Shown one piece after another: positions 32,073-54,355 of a DNA stretch of 64,000 bases (positions are counted from its first letter, which is position 1; each line of letters starts with the position of its first letter). The stretch lies in NCBI GenBank assembly GCA_036873135.1, contig JAPTYO010000054.1, positions 62,001 to 126,000 on the forward strand. The letters are read 5' to 3'. The position numbers and the translations under genes were made by a program. The notes beneath the pieces were generated by a model. That model did no database searches, was not told the DNA's origin, and worked only from the letters and a program-made list of their open reading frames with translations. Source of the stretch: Clarkia xantiana subsp. parviflora (Eukaryota; Streptophyta; Magnoliopsida; Myrtales; Onagraceae).

Positions 32073-35010
32073 ATGGACATGGCAAGAGCAATTCCTTTTG
32101 TTTTCTTCATCTCCACTCTTCTACTCTTCTCCATTTCTATTGCCTCCGCGGACGACTCCACCGTCATGTCCGCTCTCCTCGCCGCACTTAAGCCAACCCC
32201 CTCCGGCTGGTCATCCTCCTCCAAGTACTGCGACTGGTCCAACGTCAAATGCGACTCCGCCTCCCGCGTCACCTTCATCAACCTCAACTCACAATCTCTC
32301 TCCGGCACTCTCCCTTCAGATCTGGGTACCCTCTCCCAGCTCCGCACCCTCGATGTCCAGAAGAACTTCCTCGCCGGCGCGCTGCCTTCACTCGCCAACC
32401 TCAGCTCCCTCTTGGAACTCTACCTGGACAACAATAACTTCACTTCCATTCCTCCGGGCTTCTTCCTTGGCCTCACCAGCCTTCAGACTCTCAGTATCAG
32501 TGACAACTTGGACCTCGCCAAGTGGTCGATTCCCACAGAGTTGAGTGAGTCGACTAACCTAGTAACTTTCTACGCAGACAACTCCAACATCATTGGCGCC
32601 TTGCCCGATTTCCTTGGAACCCTCCCGAGCTTGCAGAACCTTAGGGTTTCGTACAACGGCCTGGCGGGTCCTCTGCCTTCTTCTTTTACGGGCTCATCGG
32701 TCAGGAATCTGTGGCTCAATAATCAGGCGGGAACTGGTTTGTCTGGAACGCTCGATGTTCTCTCCACCATGAACCAGTTGTACCAGGTGTGGCTGCAGAA
32801 GAACACCTTCACCGGTCCGATTCCAGATCTATCCGGATGCAAGAGTCTCTTCGATCTGCAGCTCCGGGATAATGAATTAACAGGTCTCATCCCAACCACA
32901 CTGCTGTCCATTTCTTCATTACAGAACGTGTCGCTGGATAACAATAAACTACAAGGCCCAGCCCCTGATAATCCGAACAAAATCCAGCTTACATTCGATG
33001 GCAATAACTTCTGCAATGGAAACACTGTCGGTCCCTGCAACAGCCAAGTCATGACATTGCTTGAGGTTGCTGGTGCATTGAAGTATCCAACCATATTGGC
33101 AGATTCGTGGATCGGGAACGATGCTTGTTCTTCTTGGAGTTTCATTACCTGTCAAGGAGATAATGTCACTATCGTGAATTTGTCCAAGAAGAATTTCAAC
33201 GGGACTATATCGCCTGCACTGGGAAATCTAACTTCGCTGCAGAAGTTGTTGTTGAATGACAACAATCTGACGGGTTCGATCCCGAGTAGCCTGTCAACCT
33301 TACCATTTCTACAGACACTTGATGTGTCCAACAACAATTTGAGCGGAGCAGTTCCCGTTTTTCCAGCCACTTTGAAGCAGCTGACTACAACAGGCAACCC
33401 TTTTCTAGGCAAGGATATAAGTGGAGGCAATTCTTCAGGGTCCACAAATTCAACAAATGGACCCTCTGGTTCAAACAATAGTTCTTCGAGCAGGAGAACT
33501 TTTTTGATTCTTGGGGTAGTCTTTGGCGTTCTTCTTCTTGTAGTAATTTCAGCTCTTATGTGGAAACTTTACACTGTGATCCGAGCCCGTAAATCTAGTA
33601 GGGTAGAGAATCCTGAGAATGGGAAGGAGCTAGTTGTCAAGAATAATGGGACTGTGAATGGAGGAGGCCCGATAGGGAATGGTGGGGTCGTTCCAAGTGA
33701 GTTGCCAAGCCTAGGTAGTAGTGGACATCACAGTGATCGTGTTCCTGGCTTTGAAGGTGGAAATGTTGCAATTTCCATCGATATTTTGCGGGAAGTGACG
33801 GATAATTTTAACGAGAATAACATCCTGGGAAGAGGAGGTTTTGGTGTTGTGTATAAGGGTGAATTACACGATGGGACGAAGATTGCAGTGAAGAGAATGG
33901 AATCAGTGGCAATGGGCAACAAGGGAATGAACGAGTTCCAAGCTGAGATTGCTGTTCTGACCAAAGTTAGGCACAGACACTTGGTGGCGCTATTGGGTTA
34001 CTGCACAAATGATCACGAAAGGCTGTTGGTGTACGAGTACATGCCACAGGGGACACTTACGCAACACTTGTTCGAGTGTGAAGAGCTTGGATCCACACCT
34101 CTTACTTGGAAACAGAGGGTGACAATAGCTTTGGATGTTGCAAGAGGGGTAGAGTACTTGCATAGTCTAGCACAGCAGAGTTTCATCCATAGAGACTTGA
34201 AGCCTTCCAATATCCTTCTTGGTGATGACATGAGAGCTAAAGTAGCAGATTTTGGTTTGGTTAAGAATGCACCTGATGGGAAGTATTCAGTTGAGACACG
34301 CCTTGCTGGAACATTTGGTTATCTTGCTCCGGAGTATGCTGGTAAGTGAATCAACTTATTGCTTTGCATTGAAAATTATGGTACTTTTGAAATTGAACTA
34401 GTTTAGAATGATGGCTAGGCTAGGCTAGGCTAGGTTGCTTGCTATTTTTGTTTTTGCGGTTGTTCTTATTGGTGTTATGAATTTTATGACAGCAACTGGG
34501 AGGGTGACGACAAAGGTGGATGTATATGCGTTTGGGGTGGTTCTAATGGAAATTATAACGGGAAGAAAAGCATTGGATGATTCGGTGCCAGATGAGAGGT
34601 CCCACTTGGTGTCATGGTTCCGTCGAGTGTTAATCAACAAGGAGAACATCCCGAAAGCTATTGATCAGAGGCTTAATCCGGATGAAGAAACCATGGACAG
34701 CATTTACAAGGTGGCTGAGCTTGCTGGTCACTGCACTGCAAGGGAACCGTTCCAAAGACCGGATATGGGACACGCAGTCAACATATTGGGTCCATTGGTT
34801 GAACTGTGGAAGCCATCGTGTCAGGAGGATGAGGAAAACAGCGGCATTAATCTTCACATGAGTCTTCCTCAAGCCCTGCAGAGATGGCAAGCAGATGAAG
34901 GCACCTCAAGAATGTTTGATACCATGTCTTTCTCTTCTGAGACACAATCCAGCATCCCCTCTAAACCTTCCGGATTTCCCGATTCCTTCCGTTCATCCGA
35001 TTGTAGGTAA
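32073..35010 (+). CDS. TMK-type leucine-rich-repeat receptor kinase
   Basis: Two exons (32073-34341, 34493-35010) join to 928 residues, the usual TMK length. A signal peptide covers residues 1-26 (hydrophobic, ending IASA before DD). Two blocks of LRRs follow, separated by a non-LRR island with [12 protein letters not shown] and a second W-x-x-C cap; this split ectodomain is the TMK hallmark. A Ser/Asn-rich juxtamembrane region leads to a transmembrane helix at about 476-497. The kinase domain has [11 protein letters not shown] (about 585), [13 protein letters not shown] (about 705), DFGLV (about 725) and APEYA, so it looks active. TMKs act at the plasma membrane in auxin-dependent growth; with ABP1-type partners they report extracellular auxin. 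The single intron falls in the kinase activation segment right after APEYAG. Confidence 0.95.
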
Positions 35011-35837
35011 TGCAATACATACACAACACAAGACAAGTAATCTTTTCTTGCCTCATTAACAGTTATGTTTTTTTTTTTGTAAATTGTATTGTTTTGCTGT
35101 ATCATCATCTTCTTGTTGTTTACTTTTTTGTTACACATTAGTGTATGTGCTGTAGAAATCCTGAGTATTCTTTGTAGTTATTTAATGATACATTTGTTGT
35201 TTAAATATATTATTATTGTTATCTGGGTCAATTAATTGAATGATTGATGTTTAGAGTGTGGTGGTTGTATTTGATGTTGATGGATCCTCGCTGGTTGTAG
35301 GATTCTTCTTGTATTGTGTAAATGTAATCAATCTATGCCATGGATGGAGAAATGAAATAATTGACTCTTTTATGCGCTGTCCTCTGATGTCGACCTACTT
35401 ATCAGTCAAGAATAATAATAATAATTGAGGATTGGATTCTCAAGTTTGCCAGCAAACTACTTGGTCTGCGAGAAGGATAAGTATATATATATATGATGAC
35501 GGTGAAAGAAAGCTATTAGCTATTATTATTATTGCGGAATATTATGAGCTGGTGTGGATTTTATTATATTATATATATATATATATATATTTTACGAAAT
35601 TATTTCATATTATTATCTATATGTTTAAATAAGATTTTATATATGTTATGTTAAAAGCAAACTATACAGATTGCTCCAATAGAAAACGAAGAGTATCATC
35701 ATCTTCGGAATGGTCTTTATTTTTTATTTTATTATTTTAAAAATCTTCGAAAAGGTAAATAAAATTGTCTTCTTGTCCGGCCATTAATTGAAGTTAACTA
35801 TTTTAAAGCGCTGATTTTTTTATGACTTGGATAAGGG
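35011..35837. other. TMK 3' UTR and intergenic DNA
   Basis: Sequence after the TMK stop, with T-rich and AAT-rich stretches and TA runs near 35570-35590. No further gene is supported. Confidence 0.5.
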
Positions 35838-36072
35838 TGTAATCGAGCCGAGTCGAGCTCAACTCGATTCTATCTTTTTATTAGAGTTTAAATTCGACCG
35901 ATTCTAATTTTTTCAAGCTCGAGCTCTACTCGGTAGAATATTCGACGAGTTCGAGCTTGGCTCGACTATGCTTCCCAAATTCAAAATTGTTCACTTAAAT
36001 CATAAATGATGCAAATTAGCTCGAGCTCGAACTCGACGCAATTAAGCTTTTGACTCTAACTCAACTTAAACT

Positions 36073-36074
<2 letters not shown>
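35838..36074 (+). repeat. CGAGCTCGA-rich dispersed repeat, copy 1
   Basis: Many TCGAGCTCGA and ACTCGAC words in the same order as at 40635-41070, including the shared string GACGAGTTCGAGCT and the final AATTAAGCTTTTGACTC. Both copies run into a (TA)n tract. This is probably a dispersed transposon-derived repeat. Confidence 0.6.

Positions 36075-36129
<55 letters not shown>
36075..36129. repeat. (TA)n microsatellite
   Basis: A 55-bp almost perfect AT dinucleotide run immediately after the CGAGCTCGA-rich repeat. Confidence 0.95.
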
Positions 36130-36132
<3 letters not shown>

Positions 36133-36337
36133 GAATATAAACTAAAAATTGTCCCAATTTTGACCCATGTGTCAGTTTGGTGTCTGAGGTTGAAATTCAA
36201 TGTCTCAATTTTCATATGTGTTGCTATTTGGTGTCTCCGTTAAATTTTGGGGTTCAGTTGAACGGAATCTGGTCACCTGATGGTCACCTGAGTGGTCTAT
36301 TTTCAAAATTCCAAAAATATCCCCTGACCAGAATTAG

Positions 36338-36572
36338 GGTTCCGGCCGATTCCGACCAAACCCATCTGATTCCGGCCAAACCCACCTGATTTCGGCCGAT
36401 TCTGGTCTATTGCGGCAAAAACCACCCCTATTCCGACCGATTATGGCCAAACCCACCCTGATTCCAGCCTTTTGCGGCCAAACCCACCCGATTACGACCA
36501 AACCCACCCCGATTCCGGCCGATTACGGCCAAATCCATCCTGATTCCGGCCAAACTCATCCCGATTCCGGCG
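36338..36572 (+). repeat. Minisatellite with GATTCCGGCCAAACCCACC units
   Basis: About nine imperfect tandem units built on GATTCCGGCCAAACCCACC and a longer form with an inserted GATTACGG. Unit spacing alternates between about 20 and 30 bp. The block is clearly GC-richer than its surroundings. It is not a CRISPR-like array: units are contiguous and degenerate. Confidence 0.8.
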
Positions 36573-36712
36573 AACTGAACAAAAAATTTAAAAATTTCAG
36601 TACGCCGGGTTGGGCCAACCAGGCGTATTGTTTGAACAGTACGGGTTGGGCCAACCCGGCGAATAAATTTATTTATTTTTAATAGTAAAGTTGTAAACAT
36701 AATTTTTTGCCA

Positions 36713-36990
36713 CTAGGTTTTGTATTTTTTTTCTTCTAAAACCCTATTGAACATGGTGAACACTAGAGGGTAAATTGACATTTGCCCTCTAGGGTTCACC
36801 ATGTCCAATAGGGCTTTAGAAAAAAAAAATAGGTTTTGTAATTTTTTTTTTTTAAAAACCTTATTGGACATGGTGAACCCTAGAGAGCAAATTGACAATA
36901 GTTTTGTAATTTCTTTTTTCTAAAATTCTATTGAACATGGTGAATCCCAGAGAGCAAATGTCAATCTGCCCTCTAGGGTTCAGGGTCTTG
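36713..36990. repeat. Tandem and inverted repeats with a 38-bp-arm hairpin
   Basis: Three direct units of the form TTTTGTAATTTTTT, CTAAAACCCTATTG, ACATGGTGAACCCTAGAG, GCAAATTGACA, plus an inverted unit. The first unit and the inverted unit form a hairpin at 36736-36819 with arms of about 38 bp and few mismatches around a TTGACA loop. Confidence 0.8.
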
Positions 36991-37176
36991 CTACCACACT
37001 TTTAAAGTAAGTATGCTTTTGTAAATATTGTTTAATATTATTTTATGGATGCGACTAAATTATTTATTAACATTTCTGGAGATCTTCGCCAATATTTACC
37101 TCCCTCTTTCACTATAACTCGTACTGGCCTATTTGACTTGCTTCATTTTTTCTTTGTTATCTATTATTTACTTTTA

Positions 37177-37211
<35 letters not shown>

Positions 37212-37310
37212 TGTCAAACTCTAAACTTTAAGTCAGAAGGACTATTACAATTTATTGTTATATCTTCTGTTGCCACTACAAATTACGTAGATTTGGAAAC
37301 TGTAGGATTA
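36991..37310. other. AT-rich DNA with (TA)n run
   Basis: No gene is visible. A TA run lies at about 37191-37208. Confidence 0.6.
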
Positions 37311-37319
37311 CGGGGGTAG

Positions 37320-38618
37320 ACACAACAAAAACAATATTAAGATATGTGCTAGGTAACTAATACGCAGCGGAATATAGTGCACATACCTACTTTGCTTTCG
37401 TGTAACTTAGATCGCTTGAAGGGGAGTTCTCGATCCGCCGAACGGTTACCGTAGAGGTTCCTGTTAGAGAAGCCTTACGCGGATTATGCCTCATAGCAAA
37501 GCCTCAATCGATTCTTCGCAGGATGGATCTCTATAGTAAATTGTTTGACACAATTTGGTACCTCCTAGGTGTGCGAGTGGTTAGCCGAAACTAGGAGTAA
37601 ATAGGGAGGAGATATTTCTTTTTAATCTCACCACAAAAAAAGAGAGAATTAGCACTAATAAACCCTTCTAGCACTCCATATTTATAAGAGGAGCAAAGTT
37701 GACAAAAATCCACTTTGCTCCTAGTTAAATTCGGCCGGCCACTTAGTTAGGGAGGCCCAATTTTGGGCCTCTCATGTCAATTGGGATTTTAGGTCTAGCC
37801 CAAAATCCGTAAGGTGACATTACCTAATTACTTAGGTGACTATCTTATATTAATGGGCTCCCAATTACGGCGGCCCATTATCCAAATGCTAACAGCTCCC
37901 ACTCGCCGGAATGCGAGGGTGCCTATTAATATGTTGTCGTTCAACACATCGGCATTTGTTCTTCGATCCAATCCCTGCTCCGAATAGTTCATACGAGGTT
38001 TGTCGTGCGACCGGCGGACACGACGGGCATCGTGCTACTCATCAGTTATGAGTGTTGTAGCGCCCACAGAATGTTGATTCCCCATGTCTAATCAACCCGT
38101 GGAATAATAATAAAGTGCCGCGTTGTATCCTAGGTCAACTGTCATTCTCCAATTGCCCAGTTTCCACATAGGAATACTCATTCACGGCATCCGTCACAAC
38201 CTTCAACTAATATCATGCTGGTGGCCACCTAGTGAATACAAGAGTTGGAGAATTACAGACGTACTTGACCATCCCCATCGCTCATACCCTTAGTCAAACC
38301 CAACCGGTTTCCAAAGACGTGGTCACTTGGCATTTTTGTTCAGCACTAGGCTCGTACGCCGGGAAGCGAACATTGAGCATGACCTTAGGTATGAGTTCTG
38401 AGTCTGTGAGGATACTGGATGCTCCTTCATATAGTATCTGGGATCAATCACACGCTCAAGGTGAAGAAGTCTGTGCCCATTCGCATGGCACGCGCAGTAT
38501 GAAGTGCACGTCGATAGCATAACCTAAATTTAGAAAGGAGTGGGAAATGTCATACTCTATCGCATATCCGTTATCTGGCCCATAATGTGGATGTTTAACG
38601 AACAAAGTTTGTTACGGC
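37320..38618 (-). mobile_element. Probable retrotransposon LTR or 3'-region fragment
   Basis: About 1.3 kb with higher GC than its flanks, few AT runs and no long frame. Phrases such as ACGCAGCGGAATATAGTGCAC and GCTCCCACTCGCCGGAATGCGAG recall end regions of plant Copia elements as I remember them. A TATA-like stretch CATATTTATAAGAGG (37676-37690) reads TATAAATATG on the minus strand. No second copy in the window and no primer-binding site were found, so the class is not proven. Confidence 0.4.
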
Positions 38619-39750
38619 TGTTGGGATCAAAATGACGTGGCTCTAGAACTTCGGGTAATGGATTTCGGGATCTCTTTCTCCAGGAGATTTTCTTCCACAG
38701 CCTTCACACTAGAGGCCACCTCTTCCCTCTGGGAGGCTTCTCGAGTTGGTTCCTTTTTGTCAGGAACCGTTGCCGCCTGGGTTTGTTTCCAGAAGGCTAT
38801 GAAGGCCGCCTTTATCTCTTGAGGGACTGTTCTCGCCTCTTCCTGATTTGGTAGTGACTTGGAATGGCTAAGATCCTCTTCGCCACCATTACCATTAGCT
38901 TGGGGCACTGTTGGGTCTTCTACTGGTGTGGGTCTTGAGGTGGTAGAACTTGCTTGAGTGTTTCCCATCTCCTCAACCACGGGGTTTGACATATTTTTCT
39001 TCTTGGAGGCCATGACTTTTTGATCTGTTTCCCACAGACGACACCAAATGTTGGGATCAAAATGACGTGGCTCTAGAACTACGGGTAATGGACTTCGAGA
39101 TCTCGTCGGGGGCTAGCTCACTCAGGTATCTTTCTTGACATCGTGGGTACTTAGTTTCCTTTGGTGGCTTTGTGTTGGGCGAGGACCTGAAAAGAGTTTG
39201 GGAAGGGCCCCTGATTCCACTCAGAAGCTTAAGTCAGTAATGGATATCGAGAGAATACTGTAAAGTATATGATAGAACTTAGGTTATTAAATAATGAAAG
39301 TGAGCCCCTATTTATAGGGAGATATTACCGACTTTTAGTGGCGGTTACCCTCTTGGGAGGGTTTCTATCCTGAGTCGGCATAAGCAAGTGACAAGCAGGT
39401 TGCCAGCTGATACCACTTCCTTAAGAGGAAGGTTTCGTGGTATAGAGGGTGGCGAGCAGGTCACCAGCTGGTGCCTCTTTCTTTAGAGGAAAGTCTTCCT
39501 AGAGGCGGCGAGCAGGTCTCCACCTGTCCTTTTCCTTAAGAGGGAAGGTTTCCTCTAAGTCTCTGGAGGTCGACTCGACTCGTACTTTAGTAGGGAAGTT
39601 TTGGTCCTCGACTTGACTTACACTTCAGGAGTGGAGCCTTGAATGACCTTCTCGCCTTGTTCTTTATGACTTCTGTCTATAAAGTCGACTTCCTCAAATG
39701 TGATCGTCGACCTTTTACCTTTGTTTCATTATTTCGAATAAGGTTGGTCG
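38619..39750 (-). mobile_element. Gypsy-type LTR element with large internal deletion
   Basis: On the minus strand the order is: an LTR from about 39750 to 39049 ending TGATCCCAACA, then TTTGGTGTCGTCTGTGGG (a TGG-GTCTGTGGG leader typical of plant Gypsy elements), a gag start, and then a second copy of the last about 60 bp of the LTR at 38681-38619. The body (rest of gag, pol, and most of the 3' LTR) is absent. The LTR has a TATA-like CCCTATAAATAGGG (plus strand 39310-39325). The LTR fragment at 30150 is related. The outer boundary at 39750 is approximate and no TSD was found. Confidence 0.7.
38627..39013 (-). pseudogene. Truncated gag fused to LTR end
   Basis: A 128-codon frame that starts MASKKKNMSNPVVEEMGN just after the LTR and leader. 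It is Glu, Ser, Thr and Pro rich, as in the N-terminus of many plant Gypsy gag proteins. The last residues (IPKSITRSSRATSF) are encoded by the duplicated LTR end, so the frame crosses the deletion junction. No capsid core or zinc knuckle is present; not a working gag. Confidence 0.65.
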
Positions 39751-39759
39751 ACGAATTAT

Positions 39760-39900
39760 AATTTATATTTTGTTTAATTATATTTAATAATTTATATTTT
39801 GTTTAATTATATTTAATAATTTATATTTTATTTAATTATTTATATTTTGTAAAATTCAATCACATTTGATTAAATATAAATTATTAAATAAAATAAGTTT
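39760..39900. repeat. Tandem TTTATATTTTGTTTAATTA units
   Basis: At least four partial copies of an AT-only word of about 28 bp (AATTTATATTTTGTTTAATTATATTTAAT). Confidence 0.75.
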
Positions 39901-39954
39901 GAACGATTCTGTCATATTCTGAAATGTAATTAATGCTAATTAATTAAGGGATAT

Positions 39955-40634
39955 TAATGGTGGCGCATTTGACAGATGCCATGTTAAATTAAATGGCGCA
40001 TTTCGCAGATGCGCCACGTTTGGGCGCTTCTAAGAGATGCGCTATTGGTGATTTTGGTTTTGGAACTCGTTTCCCCTTGTTTTTGTGTTTGAGTTCCAAA
40101 AAGTGGGTATTTTTGTGATTTTTCCGGAAAATAACCTACATATTTTGATGTGACGAATTTATGTGGTTTTCGATTTATCAAATTTTCCGTGTCCACCCAC
40201 CCTACCTTAGCGCAACCCTTTCTGTATGGCATTCGCCCCCCAGGCCCAAACACAGCCAATTTTAAACCAAATGGGTGACTGGACCGGTTTGGACTCAGTT
40301 TACCACGCACCATTTGGAATTTTGAATAGTGTCAGAATGCAAATTCCAAACAAATTCCGATTCCAAACCTCCGATTAGTTCCGACTCAGAGGAATAAATA
40401 AATACCCCAAAAATTGTTAATATTTACAACCCATGCCACTGTGTCATACTTCGTGACTTCTCGGAACTTCTTCTCGGACTTTGTATCACAACTCAATTCA
40501 AAAGCTAAGTAAGTGGTGACGACGTAAATTTTCCGAACCGTGGCGCCTGACAACATACAGTCATCGGGTTCCTCCCTGTTATTATCCATCTAATAATCTA
40601 ATTGCAGAGTTTATGTAACCGAAATGTATGGTAA
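39955..40634. other. Possible TIR-transposon remnant and unannotated DNA
   Basis: The words GGCGCATTTCGCAGATGCGCC and GGGCGCTTCTAAGAGATGCGC, and a TTTTGTGATTTTTCC stretch near GTGTTTGAGTTCC, recall the termini of the element at 6365-7423. Only one end is seen. No protein-coding gene is supported. Confidence 0.3.
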
Positions 40635-41070
40635 GTTCGACGCGACTCGACTCACTTTATTTGAGCTCGAGTTTGAACTCGACTGAGTTTAAATTTTTCA
40701 AGCTCTAATTTGACTCGATTTCATACTCGACGAGTTCGAGTTCGAGCTCTACTCGACTTGACTTGATAAGTTTAAAATTAAATTAAATTATAAATGGTGC
40801 ACCTTAGCCCGAGCTTGAACTCGACTCAATTAATCTTTTGACTCGACTCGACTCGACTTGAATTGAATATATATATATATATATATATAATATTACGTAA
40901 ATTTCGAATAAACTCGAGGTCGAACCCTATTCGAATAGACAACACAAAAATGCTCGAATAACTCGCGAGCCTCTCGAGTCGAGTACCACTGAACTCGTAC
41001 TCGACTTCAGATATAGTTTATCTCGGCTCGAAAATTAGCGAGTCATATTCGAATGTCAACCGAGCCGATT
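40635..41070 (+). repeat. CGAGCTCGA-rich dispersed repeat, copy 2
   Basis: The same family as 35838-36074 in the same orientation, with GACGAGTTCGAG, AATTAATCTTTTGACTC and a (TA)n run at about 40868-40888. It continues further (GAGTCGAGTACCACTGAACTC) than copy 1. It ends about 680 bp before the ELF6 start codon. Confidence 0.6.
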
Positions 41071-41751
41071 TGATGAATAGATTGACACATTTACCCCTAA
41101 TTTATCCTGAGCCTGTAGTTGATACGGGACATCTCTAATTCTTTGTCTCTCCTTCCCCTCCCAACAGAACAGAAGTAGGCCTTCAGAGTTCATAGATTTG
41201 GAGTCTTGGAACCGCCTGCACCTCCACAGATCCTGTCCCGACTCCGGCCACCTGCGCCTCCGCTGCGCCGTCTCCACCCTCTGGCCTCCAGATTCAATTT
41301 CAATTTCAGCAGCTTTCCAGATTTCGGCTCTTCAGTTTCTCCACCCTCCAGATTTTCGCTTCGTATTTAGCAGGGTTGTTCCAGATTTCAGCCTCTAGAT
41401 ATTACAAGCCCTAAATCTGGAGAACGAGGAAACGTTTTTCCAGATTTCAATTATGAAACTTTCACCTGTCCAGTTTCAGTTTCTCTAGTCCAGCCTTCAG
41501 ATTTCCTGTTACAGAAGGTCAAAGAAAACCAGAGCCTCGCTCTTGTAGTTTAACAGTTAACGCTCTTGAACCTTTAGCTTTCATAAGGGCAATCATTTCT
41601 AGGGTTTTTTGTGCGGCTGGCCGTTTCTTGATTTTTCTTGCCACCGACTATGTAATTTCCGTCCAATTGAGCACAGCGTAGCGTTTGTCTGCCTTGATGC
41701 TACTTTAGAGCACAAACCTTTATTGTGTTTTGTTTGTGAATTGCTTCTGCA
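41071..41751 (+). promoter_or_regulatory. Upstream region and long leader of ELF6
   Basis: Pyrimidine-rich sequence with repeated CCAGATTTC words (41270-41510). It probably contains the promoter and a long 5' UTR, possibly with an intron. No clear TATA box. Frames here (for example 41198-41398) are not conserved. Confidence 0.45.
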
Positions 41752-48184
<6,433 letters not shown>

Positions 48185-48574
48185 CTCCAATGTTGATAAA
48201 GATGATTGGTTCTGGTTCGATTCAGCAGTTTAGGCTTTATCTTGCTTCTTTCTAGTTGTGTATCATATTGTTGTCATTCATCACATGTAGAACTAGTTAG
48301 CAGTACTTGAGTGCAAGTGTGCTTCACCCAGTGGTTGATTGGGGTTTTATTCCTTCCTGATAGAGAGAGAGACACCCACTTAATGTTGTGAATGGATGTA
48401 GTAGCCAAGTGGGACTCTCCAAATTTGAATTGTAGGTTCCTTGCTCTTCTTATCAACTTCTGAAATAACAATCAATCATTCTATGTGTTTAGTCAACTTG
48501 TGAAACATCTGATTTTTCGCAATCTGAAGTGCTGCTCTATATTGCTAAAAAATATAGTCCCTTGATTCAATATA
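48185..48574. other. ELF6 3' UTR region
   Basis: Sequence after the ELF6 stop; no gene features. Confidence 0.5.
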
Positions 48575-48800
48575 GGGTTAAAGGTAAGTACCACATGTTT
48601 TACCGAATGTGGCTTTAAATGTAGCTTTTGGTACTTCCGTTGGTTGGCCGTTAGTTTTGACCGTTAAATGACATGTGCAAGTCACGTCATCGACTCTAAT
48701 GAAAAGTAAGGGGTTTAATTTCTTAAAGTGAAAACTTCTGGAAGATAATGTAAATAAAATAATTGCACAAAAGAACAGAAGTACCATGCCTGTTAGGCAA
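48575..48800. repeat. Partial foldback MITE, family B relative
   Basis: It begins GGGTTAAAGGTAAGTACCA and contains GTTTTGACCGTTAAATGACA followed by TGTGCAAGTCACGTCATC. The matching block of the element at 12623 reads CCGTTAAGTGACATGTGCAAG then TCACGTAATCCAC. The right end is not recognisable, so this is a truncated or diverged copy. It sits in the 715-bp gap between ELF6 and the GET3 gene, where the GET3 promoter must lie. Confidence 0.5.
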
Positions 48801-48899
48801 GCATCCCCAGCTCTTTCTTAGCGTCCAACGAAGATAGTAGAGGCTCAGTCTTTCTTCCTGTGGCAGTTCGTCCGCCACCCTTTACCAGAAAGCGCGAAA

Positions 48900-53371
<4,472 letters not shown>

Positions 53372-54355
53372 ACATAACACATGATAAGGTAAGCCTTCTA
53401 TTTCTGGTACTCATATGTCGGAACATCTCAGACCTTTTGGTCGGAACTTGTATCATCTACCTTGATATATAGTATGAGCGAATAGGAGTGGTGGATTCAT
53501 CATCAATCCAAAATTTGTTTGACGCATGCTAAATGAGAATGTGGTAGAGTTTATAGATATATAGTATATATGCTTTAAGAGTTTGATCAAATAAAGAGCC
53601 GAACAATAGTAAGATGGTGCCGGTTCAACGTTTTGTCCATTGATTAGAGATCTCGAGTTTGAACATTGGGAATAAAAAAATCTTCATGACCAGCATTTTA
53701 TCTTTTACAAGCTGATTCAGTGCAACTATGAGGTGTGGAGTAAGTGAGATTAAATGGGTGAATATCACGAAAATTCTTTTTGTATTATTTGATGAGATGC
53801 ACACTCTGTTTTGTTTATCCACATTTTAGAAAAATGATGTCTCAACATATGGAATTTCTCATCTCTAAGTTAACTTTATGGATGAGCCGTAGAACAAAAA
53901 AATGGTTGGGTTGGGTTACTCAGGAGGAAGTCATAATTGAACTCGGTCCTGATTTTCTCAGCACTAACAGGATTTAGGGTACTAGATGAATATATATTTT
54001 ATTTTATATATAAAAGACAAGCTGACACTGTTGCGTTACATTATAATATGCTGATGAGACGCAGTACAATACACTCAAATCAAATTTGTAGAAGGGGACA
54101 TAAATAAAATTTCTACAAAAAAAATGATAATAGATGAGAAAAAAATATATAAATCAGGCTAGACTAAGCCATATATATATCCCTAAAAAGAGGAATGATG
54201 TCATGTTTCATGCTCTTCTTCGAATGTTGCCGGGTCTCAAAATTTAGTCAGCCCAGTTCCTGTATGTATGTATGTATGTGTATGTACAAAAGGGACAGGC
54301 AACACAACTGCAGACGGAAATAATGAGCAGTCTGTCTGTCTGTTTGTCTTGAATG
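53372..54355. other. Convergent gap between GET3 and ABCG genes
   Basis: Contains the 3' UTRs of both genes. No further coding region is supported; frames of 65 codons at 53625-53977 lack features. A short (GTAT)n run is at about 54260-54280. Confidence 0.55.

Noticed and set aside
31838..32398. 186-codon minus-strand frame over the TMK start
   Set aside because: It is antisense to the TMK leader and signal-peptide exon; its low-complexity Arg/Glu-rich translation mirrors the pyrimidine-rich leader.
36338..36572. CRISPR-like array
   Set aside because: Units are contiguous, degenerate and without unique spacers, and the genome is eukaryotic; it is a minisatellite.
38232..38522. 96-codon plus-strand frame
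   Set aside because: No recognisable domain, and it lies in a retrotransposon-like block that seems to be oriented on the other strand.
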